24,375 bases of DNA, taken from positions 1 through 24,375 of the forward strand of contig PS015733.1 in NCBI GenBank assembly GCA_048213135.1. Reading direction: 5' to 3'. Origin of the DNA: Reclinomonas americana ATCC 50394 (lineage: Eukaryota; Jakobida; Jakobea; Jakobida). The stretch's first letter is position 1, and each line of letters opens with the position of its first letter. Under the pieces are notes generated by a model, which saw only the letters and a list, made by a program, of their open reading frames with translations, made no database searches and had not been told where the DNA came from. Both the position numbers and the translations under genes were made by a program. Shown here piece after piece: positions 10,668 through 20,394 of this stretch.

Positions 10668-11009
10668 ATGGAAGTCGAAGACGGACGCAGCGAGGGTTCC
10701 TCTTCCAGCGGACGCACCGCCTCAGGTGCATCCGGTTCCGGCGCCAACTTGGTGTTTGGTCGCGAGGTCCGCACACACAAAGTGGACGCACACACACACT
10801 TCACTTCTCTCACACACATGCATGCATGCATCCTTGCAGGTGGCCTCAGGCACCGCTGGCAATCTGCGAGAGACATACGGGCGTTTGAACAATGCTGGAA
10901 GTGTGTTTGGTGTGGTGTCGGTGCCAGAGACGCAGAATTCGGGTGCGTGCACACATGACCTGCACATGCCCACACACACTCACTCTCTCACCCTGTTGCT
11001 CACTTGCTC

Positions 11010-11040
<31 letters not shown>

Positions 11041-13512
11041 CTGTCTGTGTGTCTCTGTGTGTGTGCCTCTGTCTATGTCTCTGTGTGTGTCTCTGTGTAG
11101 ACGTGTTCTCGGAGAGTTCCGAGTGGGCGCATTGCTTTGTGGGACGATGCGAGACGCGCACTGAGGACTTGGAGAGCGATGCAGAGCTCACGCGACATGC
11201 GGCGCAGGATCGGCTGCTGGCCGAGCTGGCGTGGATCACTCACTTGTCCATCAATGCGGCCTTGTTGCCGGCGCCCACTGCTGCGGTGAGCCACACTGAC
11301 TGACTGACACCTCCTTCTCCTCCTCCATGCGCTCACTCTCTGACTTGCAGTCGGGCGACTATGCTCATGTCGTGTCCCGTGCTCTGCATTCGTCGTATTA
11401 CCTGTCGCTGTGGCTGCGAGTGCCGCTGACGGCACCCAATGTTGCGTTGTTGTTGTTGTTGTGGCGCTTCTCCCTTTCTCGGTCTCACTCGTGGTGACCG
11501 GCAGGGTGAGGACACTTGGCGATGGTGGAACAAGTTCCGCTCTCTTTGCGAGCATCACCAGCAGCTGGGCGTGGGTGCGTGTGTGTCTTGCTGCAATGTT
11601 TTCCTGACGTGTTCTGCTGGCTCATGTTGTACGCAGCGCTGCAACTCACCGACGATCTGCCGTCTGATGAGAGCATTGGGCGGTGGCTGGGCGAGCCCGT
11701 TCGTGCTCTGTTCATTCCCACCACGGTGTTCCTGACGAACCGCAACGGGTACCCGGTGCTCAGCCAACGACACCGCGCCGTCGTCGCGCGCTTCTTCCGC
11801 GTTGAGTGTGTGTCCCGGTGAAGCGAGCCAAATTGTGCTCGTCGACTTATTGGTGCACGCGCTGCAGTACAATGTGCAATACGTGCTCACTGGTGCGTCC
11901 GGCCACCCCGAGGGCGACTCGGCGTACCTGTCGTACATCAAGTTCCTGCGTTCCAAAGCTGCCGAGGACAGCGACAAGGACCGATTCGAGTCGCCGTACT
12001 ACGATTACCTGCAAGCACCGCTGCAGCCGCTGATGGACAACCTCGAGAACTCCACGTATGAGACGTTTGAGCGCGACCCCGTCAAGTACCGGCAGTACGA
12101 GGAGGTTTGCTTCCGTCTCTCCTCTCTCTCACCCTCACGCGTACGCACTCTTTCTCTCTCCCTTATCTCTCCCGTTCCTCTCTTCCCTCTTTCCGCATTT
12201 CCCTCTCCCTTCCCCTCCCTTCCCCTCCCTTCCCCTCCCTTCCTCCCCCTTCCCCTCCCTTTCCCTCCCTTTCTCTCCTTTCCCCTCCCTTTCTCTCCTT
12301 TCCCCTCTGTTCCCCTTTTCCTGGTGACTGACTGCCTCTCTCTGCTTCTTGCGCGCCTCCAGGCCGTGTACCAGGCGCTGTGCGACCGACCCACCGATCG
12401 CAGCTACGTGGTGATGGTGCTGGGTGCCGGTCGTGGCCCGCTGGTACGGTGCTCGTTGCGCGCAGCTGAGCGCTCCGGTCGCAGCATTCGAGTGTGGGCC
12501 GTCGAGAAGAACCCCAACGCCGTCATCACACTACACAATCTGAAGCGACGTGAGCACTGGAGCGACGACCTCGTGCAGGTGGTGTCGGCCGACATGCGTC
12601 AATGGGAGGCGCCGGAGAAGGCCGACATTATTGTGTCGGAGCTGCTGGGCTCGTTTGGCGACAATGAGCTGTCACCCGAGTGCCTGGACGGCGCGCAGCG
12701 CTTCCTGGCCGACGATGGCATCTCCATCCCGTGTGACTACATTTCGTATCTGGCACCGCTGCAGTCGGCCAAGTTGTATAACGAGGTGAGTGACTGCTGT
12801 GGCTGTTGATGATGATGATGAGGGAAAGGGGTGTATTTTTTGCTGATGCGAATCACTTGGTTCGGCAGGTCAAGTCGTTTGGTGATCTGAAGCATTTTGA
12901 GACGCCGTACGTGGTGAAGCAGCACGCGGTCGCCCTGCTCGGCACCCCGCAGCAATGTTTTGTGTTTGTGCATCCGAACCCACATTTGGCTGGCGGCGAC
13001 AAGTCGCTCGACCTGGGCATCGATCCGGCCACGTATCCGGCCGGCAACGCTCGCTCCATCACCCTCAAGTTCACGGCACGCGAGAACGGAATCGTTCACG
13101 GTCTCGCCGGCTACTTCCAATCTAGACTGTACAAGAATGTGTTTATCAGTTGCGCGCTGCTACCACACTGCCCCTCGCATCATTGATCGCACGACTCTTA
13201 TGTTGGGTGTGTTTGTGTGTGTACCAGGCATTCGTCCGGAGACGTTTTCCGAGGGCATGTTCAGCTGGTTCGAGTACTTGTTCCCGCTGCGGGTGCGTGC
13301 ATGACGAGGCGATGCCGTGCGTGCATGCTCTTATGTTGACGTTTCTCTGCTGCGCACAGATCCCCGTGCAAGTCGAGGCCGGACAGGAGATTGTCGTGCA
13401 CATGTGGCGCAATGTGACGGCACAAAAAGTGTGGTACGAGTGGACCGTGTCGGAGCCGTCGGCAGTACCCATCCACAATCCCAATGCGCGCTCCTACTTT
13501 ATCGGACTCTGA
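10668..13512 (+). CDS. PRMT5: Protein arginine N-methyltransferase 5
   Basis: Type II arginine methyltransferase making symmetric dimethylarginine on histones, Sm proteins and others, usually with a WD-repeat partner. Eleven exons (10668-10766, 10840-10942, 11101-11285, 11351-11440, 11505-11574, 11637-11800, 11868-12104, 12363-12785, 12869-13148, 13228-13292, 13360-13512) join in phase to 622 residues; the human protein has 637. The TIM-barrel part shows LWLRVPL, DTWRWWNKF and RWLGEPV. The linker PLQPLMDNLE is followed by TYETFERDPVKYRQY, whose Phe matches the one that sets symmetric specificity (human Phe327). The SAM motif is MVLGAGRGPLV, then VEKNPNAV. The double-Glu loop SELLGSFGDNELSPE is intact. 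The beta-barrel carries IRPETFSEGMFSWF and ends KVWYEW with a terminal SYFIGL. The first 40 residues are Ser/Gly-rich. All key residues are present, so an active enzyme is expected. Confidence 0.97.
11014..11100. repeat. TG-rich tract ending at a 3' splice site
   Basis: An uninterrupted TG run (11014-11040) grades into TCTG/TGTG-rich sequence that ends in the TGTAG acceptor of PRMT5 intron 2. It stands where a polypyrimidine tract would be expected. Confidence 0.85.
12198..12308. repeat. 111-nt pure pyrimidine tract with TCCCCTCCCT-type units
   Basis: Within PRMT5 intron 7 (12105-12362) the plus strand has no purine from 12198 to 12308. It is built from near-tandem 10-mers TCCCCTCCCT that degrade to TTCTCTCCTT. 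The complementary strand is therefore an all-purine array of GGGG and GGG runs. Confidence 0.93.
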
Positions 13513-13637
13513 GCTGGAGAGAATAGGGGGATGTTAGAGATCACATAAACAGAGAAGCCCAAGTGGGGGGAAGAAGTAATACATCGTCATCGACGTCCAC
13601 TGTGTGTCCCACCACCGTCACTTTTGTTGTGTTGTAA

Positions 13638-16600
13638 ATGGACGAGAGCGTGCTCCTCGCACTGCAGGAGCTCTCGTCGCCGGTGCTGGCGGGTGTACGA
13701 CGTGCCGAACTCACCGAGTACCTGCAATCGGTGTCGCGCACACCAGGTGCCGCACGCGCCGCACTCGTCTTGCTCGACCAGCTGAGCGCAGATCAGCATC
13801 ACCTCGCACACAGTGGTGACGACGATGAATCGCGCTCAGTGGCGGCCATTGTTGCCTCCATGTCCATGCAAGAACGCATGCAGGTTCTCTCTTTCACACT
13901 GTGTGGGTGGCGTCGACATCGAGTTGTCCTCACTCGACCTCGACCAGGCGCAATGGTTCTGCTGCACGGCGATCGAGGAGGCGGTGTTGGCGCTGGGTGT
14001 CACCGACATGGATGAGATGTGTGCATTGCGCGATGAGGTCGCCACCCGCGCACTGGCCGCGTTCTCTTGTGATCCGGGACCTGGCGGTGGCTTTGTCGGT
14101 CGCAAGCTGTGTCGCGTGTGGGCGCTGAGTAGCCGCTCCGTCGCGCTCATGCGCATGACCACTGTCTCGCCAGTGTCGCCGCTGTCGCCGGCCAGTGGGA
14201 GCAGTATGTCGCGAGGCGGAGGTGGTGGGTTGGGATCGGTCGCGAACGCTGCTGCGGAGCTGGTTGAGTCGGTGGTGTGGGCCATGAAGGACGATGGATC
14301 GCCGGCGGCGTTGGCGTGCTGTCTATGCGTGTTGCGGTCGCTGTCGGACGAGTGGATCGCGGCAGCGGAGACCACGTGCACCACTCTGCAACGAAACGTG
14401 CTGCGCGCTCAGCTGCTCGACCAAGTGCCGCGCATTTTTGGTGTGTTCTCTCTCTCTGCTTCATCGCGTGGTGGTGGTGTTCATGTGTTTGTGCGTGTGT
14501 AGACATTTTTCGACACGTGCTCTCCATGGCTGCGAGTGATGCTGCCGACGCGACGTGGATCGACCGAGCAGGCGATACGCTCGGTTCGCTGTCGCTTCTT
14601 TCTCGCTGCACTCTCTCCTCGTTGGGTGCTCATGGCACGCGCACAGAGTCACTCATTGCCTACGTATCGTGGGTGCCGCTGAACGACACGGTCGATCTGT
14701 CGTTGCTCATGGCTCTCGATCGCTTCCTGCTGGTGAGAGTACACAAGCCCCTCTCGTGTGTTGCTAGTGAGACTGATCTCTTTGGCACAGTGCCAAGACG
14801 CACGCGCCTGCGAGACGTGCATCGAGTGCATGACGGAGTTGCTCAGCAAGCACTTTGTACCGCCCACGTTTGCCGATTTCGTGCAGCGCATGTTTGCCGT
14901 GTTGCTCGACGCCATGCAGAGAATCGTCGTGCCGCCAGTCGGTGGGCGAAGCCGGCGACGATTCGGTGGCCGCAAGCTGCACGGCGACGGTGATGAGGAG
15001 TTTGAGGACGACGATGATGGTGATGAGGGGGAAGAGGATGAGGACGACGATGACGATGGCGATGGTGGAGATCTTGCAAATCGACAATTGCCTGTCCACG
15101 GAGTGTTGCGTGCCTTGGCGTGGTTCGAAGAGAGACAACTCGCACATGTTGGGGGGCTCATGCCTGCATGGCACCACAGGTGTGGTGAGCGGTTTCCATT
15201 CCTGCTGCGCATGTTCGTGGAACGACACTGGCACCGGCTGCACAATTGTCGCGACACGGACGCGGCTACGTTTCTCGACGCACTGTTGCAATGCACGTGC
15301 GTTCACATGCAGTCGCACTTGGCCAGCAACATGGAGGTCATCAGCGAGTACGTGCAAGTGTGGGTGGCTGTTGCAGAACAGGTGCAACGGTTACGCTCCA
15401 CAGACTCGGTAGTTGCTCGAGCAGTCAGCGAATCGCCGCAGCTGGCCGCCGCAGTTGACGAGACCCTTCAACGCGCATTCCAGCAGGTGTGGATTTGCTG
15501 CCTTCTATTTCTTACTGCCGGCTGCATGTTCACGCGAGGCGTTCTGTCCGTATGTCGCAGCTGATTGCCAGCGTGCTACCGAGCGTGAATCGCGCCGTGC
15601 TGCGCCTCGACGAGACATTTGTGGACGAGTCTGATGGTCTCACGGATCGTTCGCGGTACCGTGAGCGAGTCGGCGAGGCCGTTGCCGAGCTGGCAGCGAT
15701 TGCGTCGACAGAGGTGTGTGTGCATCGCGCGTGTATGGTACTGTGATGCCTCTGTTTTTTAAGTGTGAGTGTGGCCAGGTGCTGGAGATGGCGTGCGGTC
15801 AGTTTGCCACCATTCTCGACCGAGTATCGTCACTGCCAGAGTTCTCCAATGTTGCGTGCACTGATAAGAGTTGCTCATTGACCACACACTTTCACTGACC
15901 TATGTATGGTCGCGTAGGCCACGCATGCCCTCATGCTGGAAGACGCCGTGGCGGTGCTGCAGCTGCAATCGCACTTGTGTGCCGTGTTCTCGAGGTGACA
16001 CACGTGCACAAAGTGTATGCGCAAATCGGTTGATTGAATAACAGCTTGTCTGTGTGCGCAGTGACGCTCTGTTCGAGACGACCGCCGGTTATGTGGCCAA
16101 CATGCTCCACACGAGTCTCATTCTGTGTGCCCGAGCCGTGGAGGACCCGACGGCCGTGTGGTCATCGGTTCACTTGGCCAATGTGTGCCAGCAGGTTTCC
16201 ATTGTCGACTCGCCAGTGTTGCTTTTCTCGCAGTCTCCGCTCACACAATTATTGTCATGCAGGGACTCATCATGGCCTGGCAGTATGCCGAATGGGCTCG
16301 TCGGTGGTCCTCTGGTCTCGCCGCAGACAGTGGTTACGTGCATCCTTGCACGCACACAACTTCTGAACGAATCCTCACCGATTGGCGTAGACTCGCAACA
16401 ATCCATTGGCGCGCTAGCCAACATGGTGCTCAACGTGGCCGCCTCGCTCGTTCTGTGTGTGCTGCCGGCAAACCCGGAGCGTGGAGATGATGGACCTGGT
16501 GCGTGTCTGTGTGTGCGTGTGATGTGTTCGACTCTGAATCGATACTGCCTCCACAGTAATGGACGACACGCACCCTCTGATATCTCGGATTCTAGATCGA

Positions 16601-17834
16601 GCTGTCGCCGTCTGTTGTCCGTCGGCTTCCTACAATTTGATTCTTCTTTCCCCTGACACTCATGCACGATGCAGGCGGTGGAAGCACTCTGCAAGGGTGG
16701 CGGTGTACTGGAGCAATGCACGGTGCACACTGACGGATACCGACGCTTGCTGTCCATGGTTCAAGCGGAGAACATGTGTGGCGTGTCAATGACAACTGCT
16801 ACCATTGGCCGCTACCGACGTCTCTTCACTGCCATTGTGCATCCGCTGTTCTCCTCCAAGTCAGCGGTACGTCGTTGTTTCGTGTCGTGGTGATTGCGTG
16901 CGATACCGCCTCAAATGGGGATTGTTGGCTCGTAGGAGCATCACGACATGTTTCGCTCGCTGGCCTCGCAGGTCCTCACCGTCGTCACCGACTGGTGTCG
17001 TTTCACGGCATTTGTCGAAAGTGGTGCGTGTGTTGTTGCTCTTCTGCAGCCCTCCTGCTCTTGAGCCCGGGGATGCAGACTCGTGAGACTGCGCAGGCGA
17101 TCCTGGACAGGTGGAGACGGCGGCGTTTGTCAACATCATGGCGTGTGTCGAATCGGTGTGTGCCAGCGTGCAGAGCGCCAGTGCTAGCGGTCGACAGTTG
17201 GTGTTTGAGGCCTTGGTGGCGCCACTGGTTGATGCGTTGAGGTTACTGCACGTGCTGCGGGCGGTCTCCGCGTCGCTCGGTGCGTGCGCCTGTCGATCGA
17301 TACTCCGCTTGCTGGACCCTTGCTCACCCTTCACTGTGGCAGAGCGCGCCGAGAACGGAGTGGATGTGGTGGGCGAGCTCGTCAAGTTCCTCGTGGTGGT
17401 GGCACAGTACTTTTCACGACAAGTAGGCGCGCCGTTCGTGGAAGAGTGTGTACGGTGCGTTCACTCGTATATGAAGCACATGCATTTCTCTCGATTGCGC
17501 GTCTCACTCGGCGCAGGTTGTTGCTGAGCATGGTCAGCGAGATTGGTGTGAAAGACGACGCGATGGCGTGTGCCGTGCGGGACAAGCTCATGCAACAGTT
17601 GCGACGCACTCCTCCGCGCTCGCCCTCTCCCTACCACCACTGTGCACTCATCTCTCTGTCGTAGTGTGCTGCGGCTGCTGATTTTCGTGGTCGACGAACC
17701 CACCAGCTTGTTCCGCTCGCTGTACGATGACATACTGGTGGTGGTGCTGACCGCGCTGTACCCGATGATTACGGCGGTCAGTCCCCTTTTCTTGCTCTGC
17801 CTCGGGTGGTTGCAAGCATTCCTCACTCGACTGC

Positions 17835-17874
<40 letters not shown>

Positions 17875-18652
17875 GGAGTGTGGTCGGATAATGTGCAGGG
17901 TGTGTACACTCTAATCGTGTCGTTTCTTCAAAACCGCTGGTCCTACTTTTTCGAGACCTCCCTGGCCGCGCACGCTGTCGGTCTGTGGCGCTTCCCACTC
18001 CATATGTAAGTTTTTGCTCTGCGAACACTCACGCAACGCAAACAGATCACGGGAGTGTGGTGGAGCAGCACTTGCGCAGTCCGGCGGTGGCCGAGCAGTT
18101 GTCGACGGCCATCCAGACGCTGCTGACGGTGGTCGATCCCGCGTGTAACGATGTGGATTTGTTTCGGTGAGTCATCTTTGGTTTTGCTTTGCTACGCGGA
18201 AGTGAGCTTACCGGGTGTGCAGGCTGGTGGTGGAGGGTCTCGCCACGCTCGGTCGCGTGCACAAGCTGTTTGTGCGCGAGTTTTTCGTGTCGAGCGTGTT
18301 GCGATTGCAGACACTGTACGCCCTGTTGCGCGTGCTGGTGTTCCGCGTCGGATCGGCAGTGGCTGGCCTCTTCCGCGACGAGGTGCTGGCGCTGGTGTAC
18401 CAGATCGCCTCGCAGGACTGGGAGGCATTCTATCCGGGCCTGTTGACGGAGCTGCTGGGCGCGCTGCAGCGCGACTCCAACGGCTACCTGCTCGACGCCG
18501 ACTGCCAGCACTTGATGTCGTGCCTCATGCCGACGAACCGTGAACCACCGCACGACATGCCGACGTTCACTCAAGGTCTGGCCATGCTCGTCGACGATGC
18601 GCATGTGATGCTCAGCAGCAGAAGTGCCGCCGCGATTGATTCCGCCAGCTAG
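13638..18652 (+). CDS. XPO6: Exportin-6 (importin-beta family, actin/profilin export)
   Basis: HEAT-repeat karyopherin that exports actin-profilin from the nucleus with RanGTP. Twenty exons give about 1,253 residues (human 1,125). Exons: 13638-13883, 13948-14440, 14503-14732, 14791-15486, 15561-15713, 15779-15850, 15918-15994, 16062-16194, 16263-16329, 16391-16498, 16557-16603, 16675-16866, 16936-17023, 17097-17279, 17343-17454, 17517-17597, 17665-17776, 17875-18005, 18056-18166, 18223-18652. Colinear matches to animal exportin-6 include YVSWVPL, ECMTELLSKHFVPPTF with FVQRMF, FPFLLRMFVERHWHRL, VGAPFVEECVR, a stretch before YDDILVVVLTALYPMI, QNRWSYFF and the C-terminal MPTFTQGLAMLVDD. An acidic insertion (about 14995-15060) is extra. 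Exons 11 and 19 are the least certain. It starts 126 bp after PRMT5 on the same strand. Confidence 0.93.
17839..17870. repeat. (GT)16 microsatellite next to a 3' splice site
   Basis: A perfect GT run ends in GCAG, the acceptor of exportin-6 exon 18. It lies inside the intron 17777-17874, so length changes would not alter the protein directly. Confidence 0.95.
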
Positions 18653-18764
18653 ATGGTGGTGCCCATAATAGTCATAATGCATACACTGATAGAAGAAGGA
18701 GAAGAAGACGGAAGACGAAGGAAGTCCTGTCGACTGATTTCTTCCATTGTTTCTCCGCACGAGA

Positions 18765-20230
18765 ATGTCAAACCTCACACCACTGCGTGTGGCACAGCGC
18801 AAGGCGTACTTGGAGGTGAGGCACTGTGACTGAATGGGAGAGAGAGGAGAGGTGGAGAGGGAGAGCGAGAGAAACGCGTCATTGTTTTGTTCAGGAAGTG
18901 AGAGCCGCCACGTCCACACGATCATCATCATCATCGTCATCATCGCAGTCGCTGTTGGAAAAGGCATCGCCGGCATCTCGCTTGGCGCACGGGTGAGTGA
19001 CAGAGAGTGAGAAGGCGTGCACTCTCCACGTACTCTATCTCACGCGCACAGCACATTCATAGGAAGCCGCTGCAGACACCCACACCGCCTCCGGGTGCGT
19101 CGAGCTCCGGTCGCCGCCGTCGCTCACCACCAGCGTCCTCACCGTCGGCGATGAAGGCAAACAAAGGTGTGTGAGAGAGAGAGAGGGAGTGTGTGTTGGG
19201 CGTTGACTGATTTCGTGCTGCGGGGGGGATCATAGCGGCACAGACCGATGATCGTGATGCTGGAGGTGCGTGCGCTTTGGGAAATGAGAGAGAAGAGAGA
19301 GAGAGAAGCAGTGAGTGAGTGAGAGCTGACCTCGGCATTGTCGCTTCGCAGCTACGGTATCGGGCAGCAGCAGTGCTCGTGGTGCAAACGCAGGCCTCAG
19401 TCAATGTGCGTCCATGGTATACGTTGTTATCATCAGCGTCGTCGTCGTCGGACTGAGGAGAGTGTGTATACGTGTGCAGCGCTGCCGGTCATGTCGGCGG
19501 GCTCGAGTGACATGGATGATCGTGGAACGCCGAAATCGGCCACACGCAGCAGCACTGGCACAGGTGGTGACAACACCGTCTGGAATCGGAGCATGTATGG
19601 TACCACGTACACTCGCAACTTTGCGCCTCCAAAGCGTATGGGTGCGTGTCTTCGTTGATTTTATTCCGAGCGACGCACACACTCACCGCTCTGCGCACAT
19701 AGACAAGCCTGCCAGTCGGTATCCGTTCATGTCGGTGGCCGGCAAAGACCCGAAGGACCTCGATTCGAGTCCTTTTCTCCTCGACATGAGCATGCGTCCG
19801 GGTTGCGTTCCTTCCCTCTCATTGCGCGCACCGCCCTCGCACACCGCGCTGACGAGCTCGGTGTGATCCTGCACGCACAGGCACACCGCAGGTCCCTGAG
19901 CTGCCACCGCTTCGTGGACCGCTGCTCAATGCGCGGTTCGCCAAGCGTGGTCACATTGCACCGCCCACCTACGACTCGTCGTGGTCGCCGACTTCGGAAA
20001 GCAGATCGGCTCGAGTGCGACCAGCCGCTCCGCCGACGCAGCCACCACGACCAGGCTCGCAGACTGCTCGTGACCCGTCACCCGTTACCCGACTCACCAA
20101 GTCGCTGCGCGAGGCCGGTGTCATGGTCGTCAGGTGAGGAGTCGGATCACACAACATGCTGGTGATCGTGACCTCACCGTTTTTGCATGGACACAGACGA
20201 GACTGGTCGCCAGTGTTCAAACAACTGTAA
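18765..20230 (+). CDS. Ser/Pro-rich, largely disordered protein, unknown function
   Basis: Not a family I recognise. Nine exons (18765-18815, 18895-18992, 19063-19166, 19236-19265, 19352-19405, 19480-19641, 19703-19801, 19881-20133, 20197-20230) join with every phase consistent and end in TAA, giving 294 residues. The order is a short N-terminal helix (PLRVAQRKAYLEEVRAA), a Ser run, basic/Pro-rich linkers (SSSGRRRRSPPAS), then the more conserved-looking SMYGTTYTRNFAPPKRM, PASRYPFMSVAGKDPKDLD, ELPPLRGPLLNARFAKRG and a C-terminal helix ending RRDWSPVFKQL. The GTTYTRNFAPP block loosely recalls Tyr/Phe-Pro motifs of microtubule-associated (SAXO-like) proteins, which is a weak hint only. No signal peptide or membrane segment. 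It lies 113 bp after exportin-6 and 165 bp before the next ATPase on the same strand. Confidence 0.65.
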
Positions 20231-20394
20231 CTTTCTTCCGCCTCCACTTCCCTGCGGGCACTTAGCCTCGCAAAAAAATCATCCTGCTGTGTACAACAAA
20301 TGAACTCAGCCACACTCAGCAGCAAAGAATTGCGCGCCAAAGTAACGGACACTCGCGATTCTTCATCATCGTGTGAGCAAAAGTGTGTGCAGCC

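Noticed and set aside
12110-12330. CRISPR-like or satellite array from repeated TCCCCTCCCT units
   Set aside because: No spacers and no constant repeat; it is a degenerate pyrimidine tract inside an intron.
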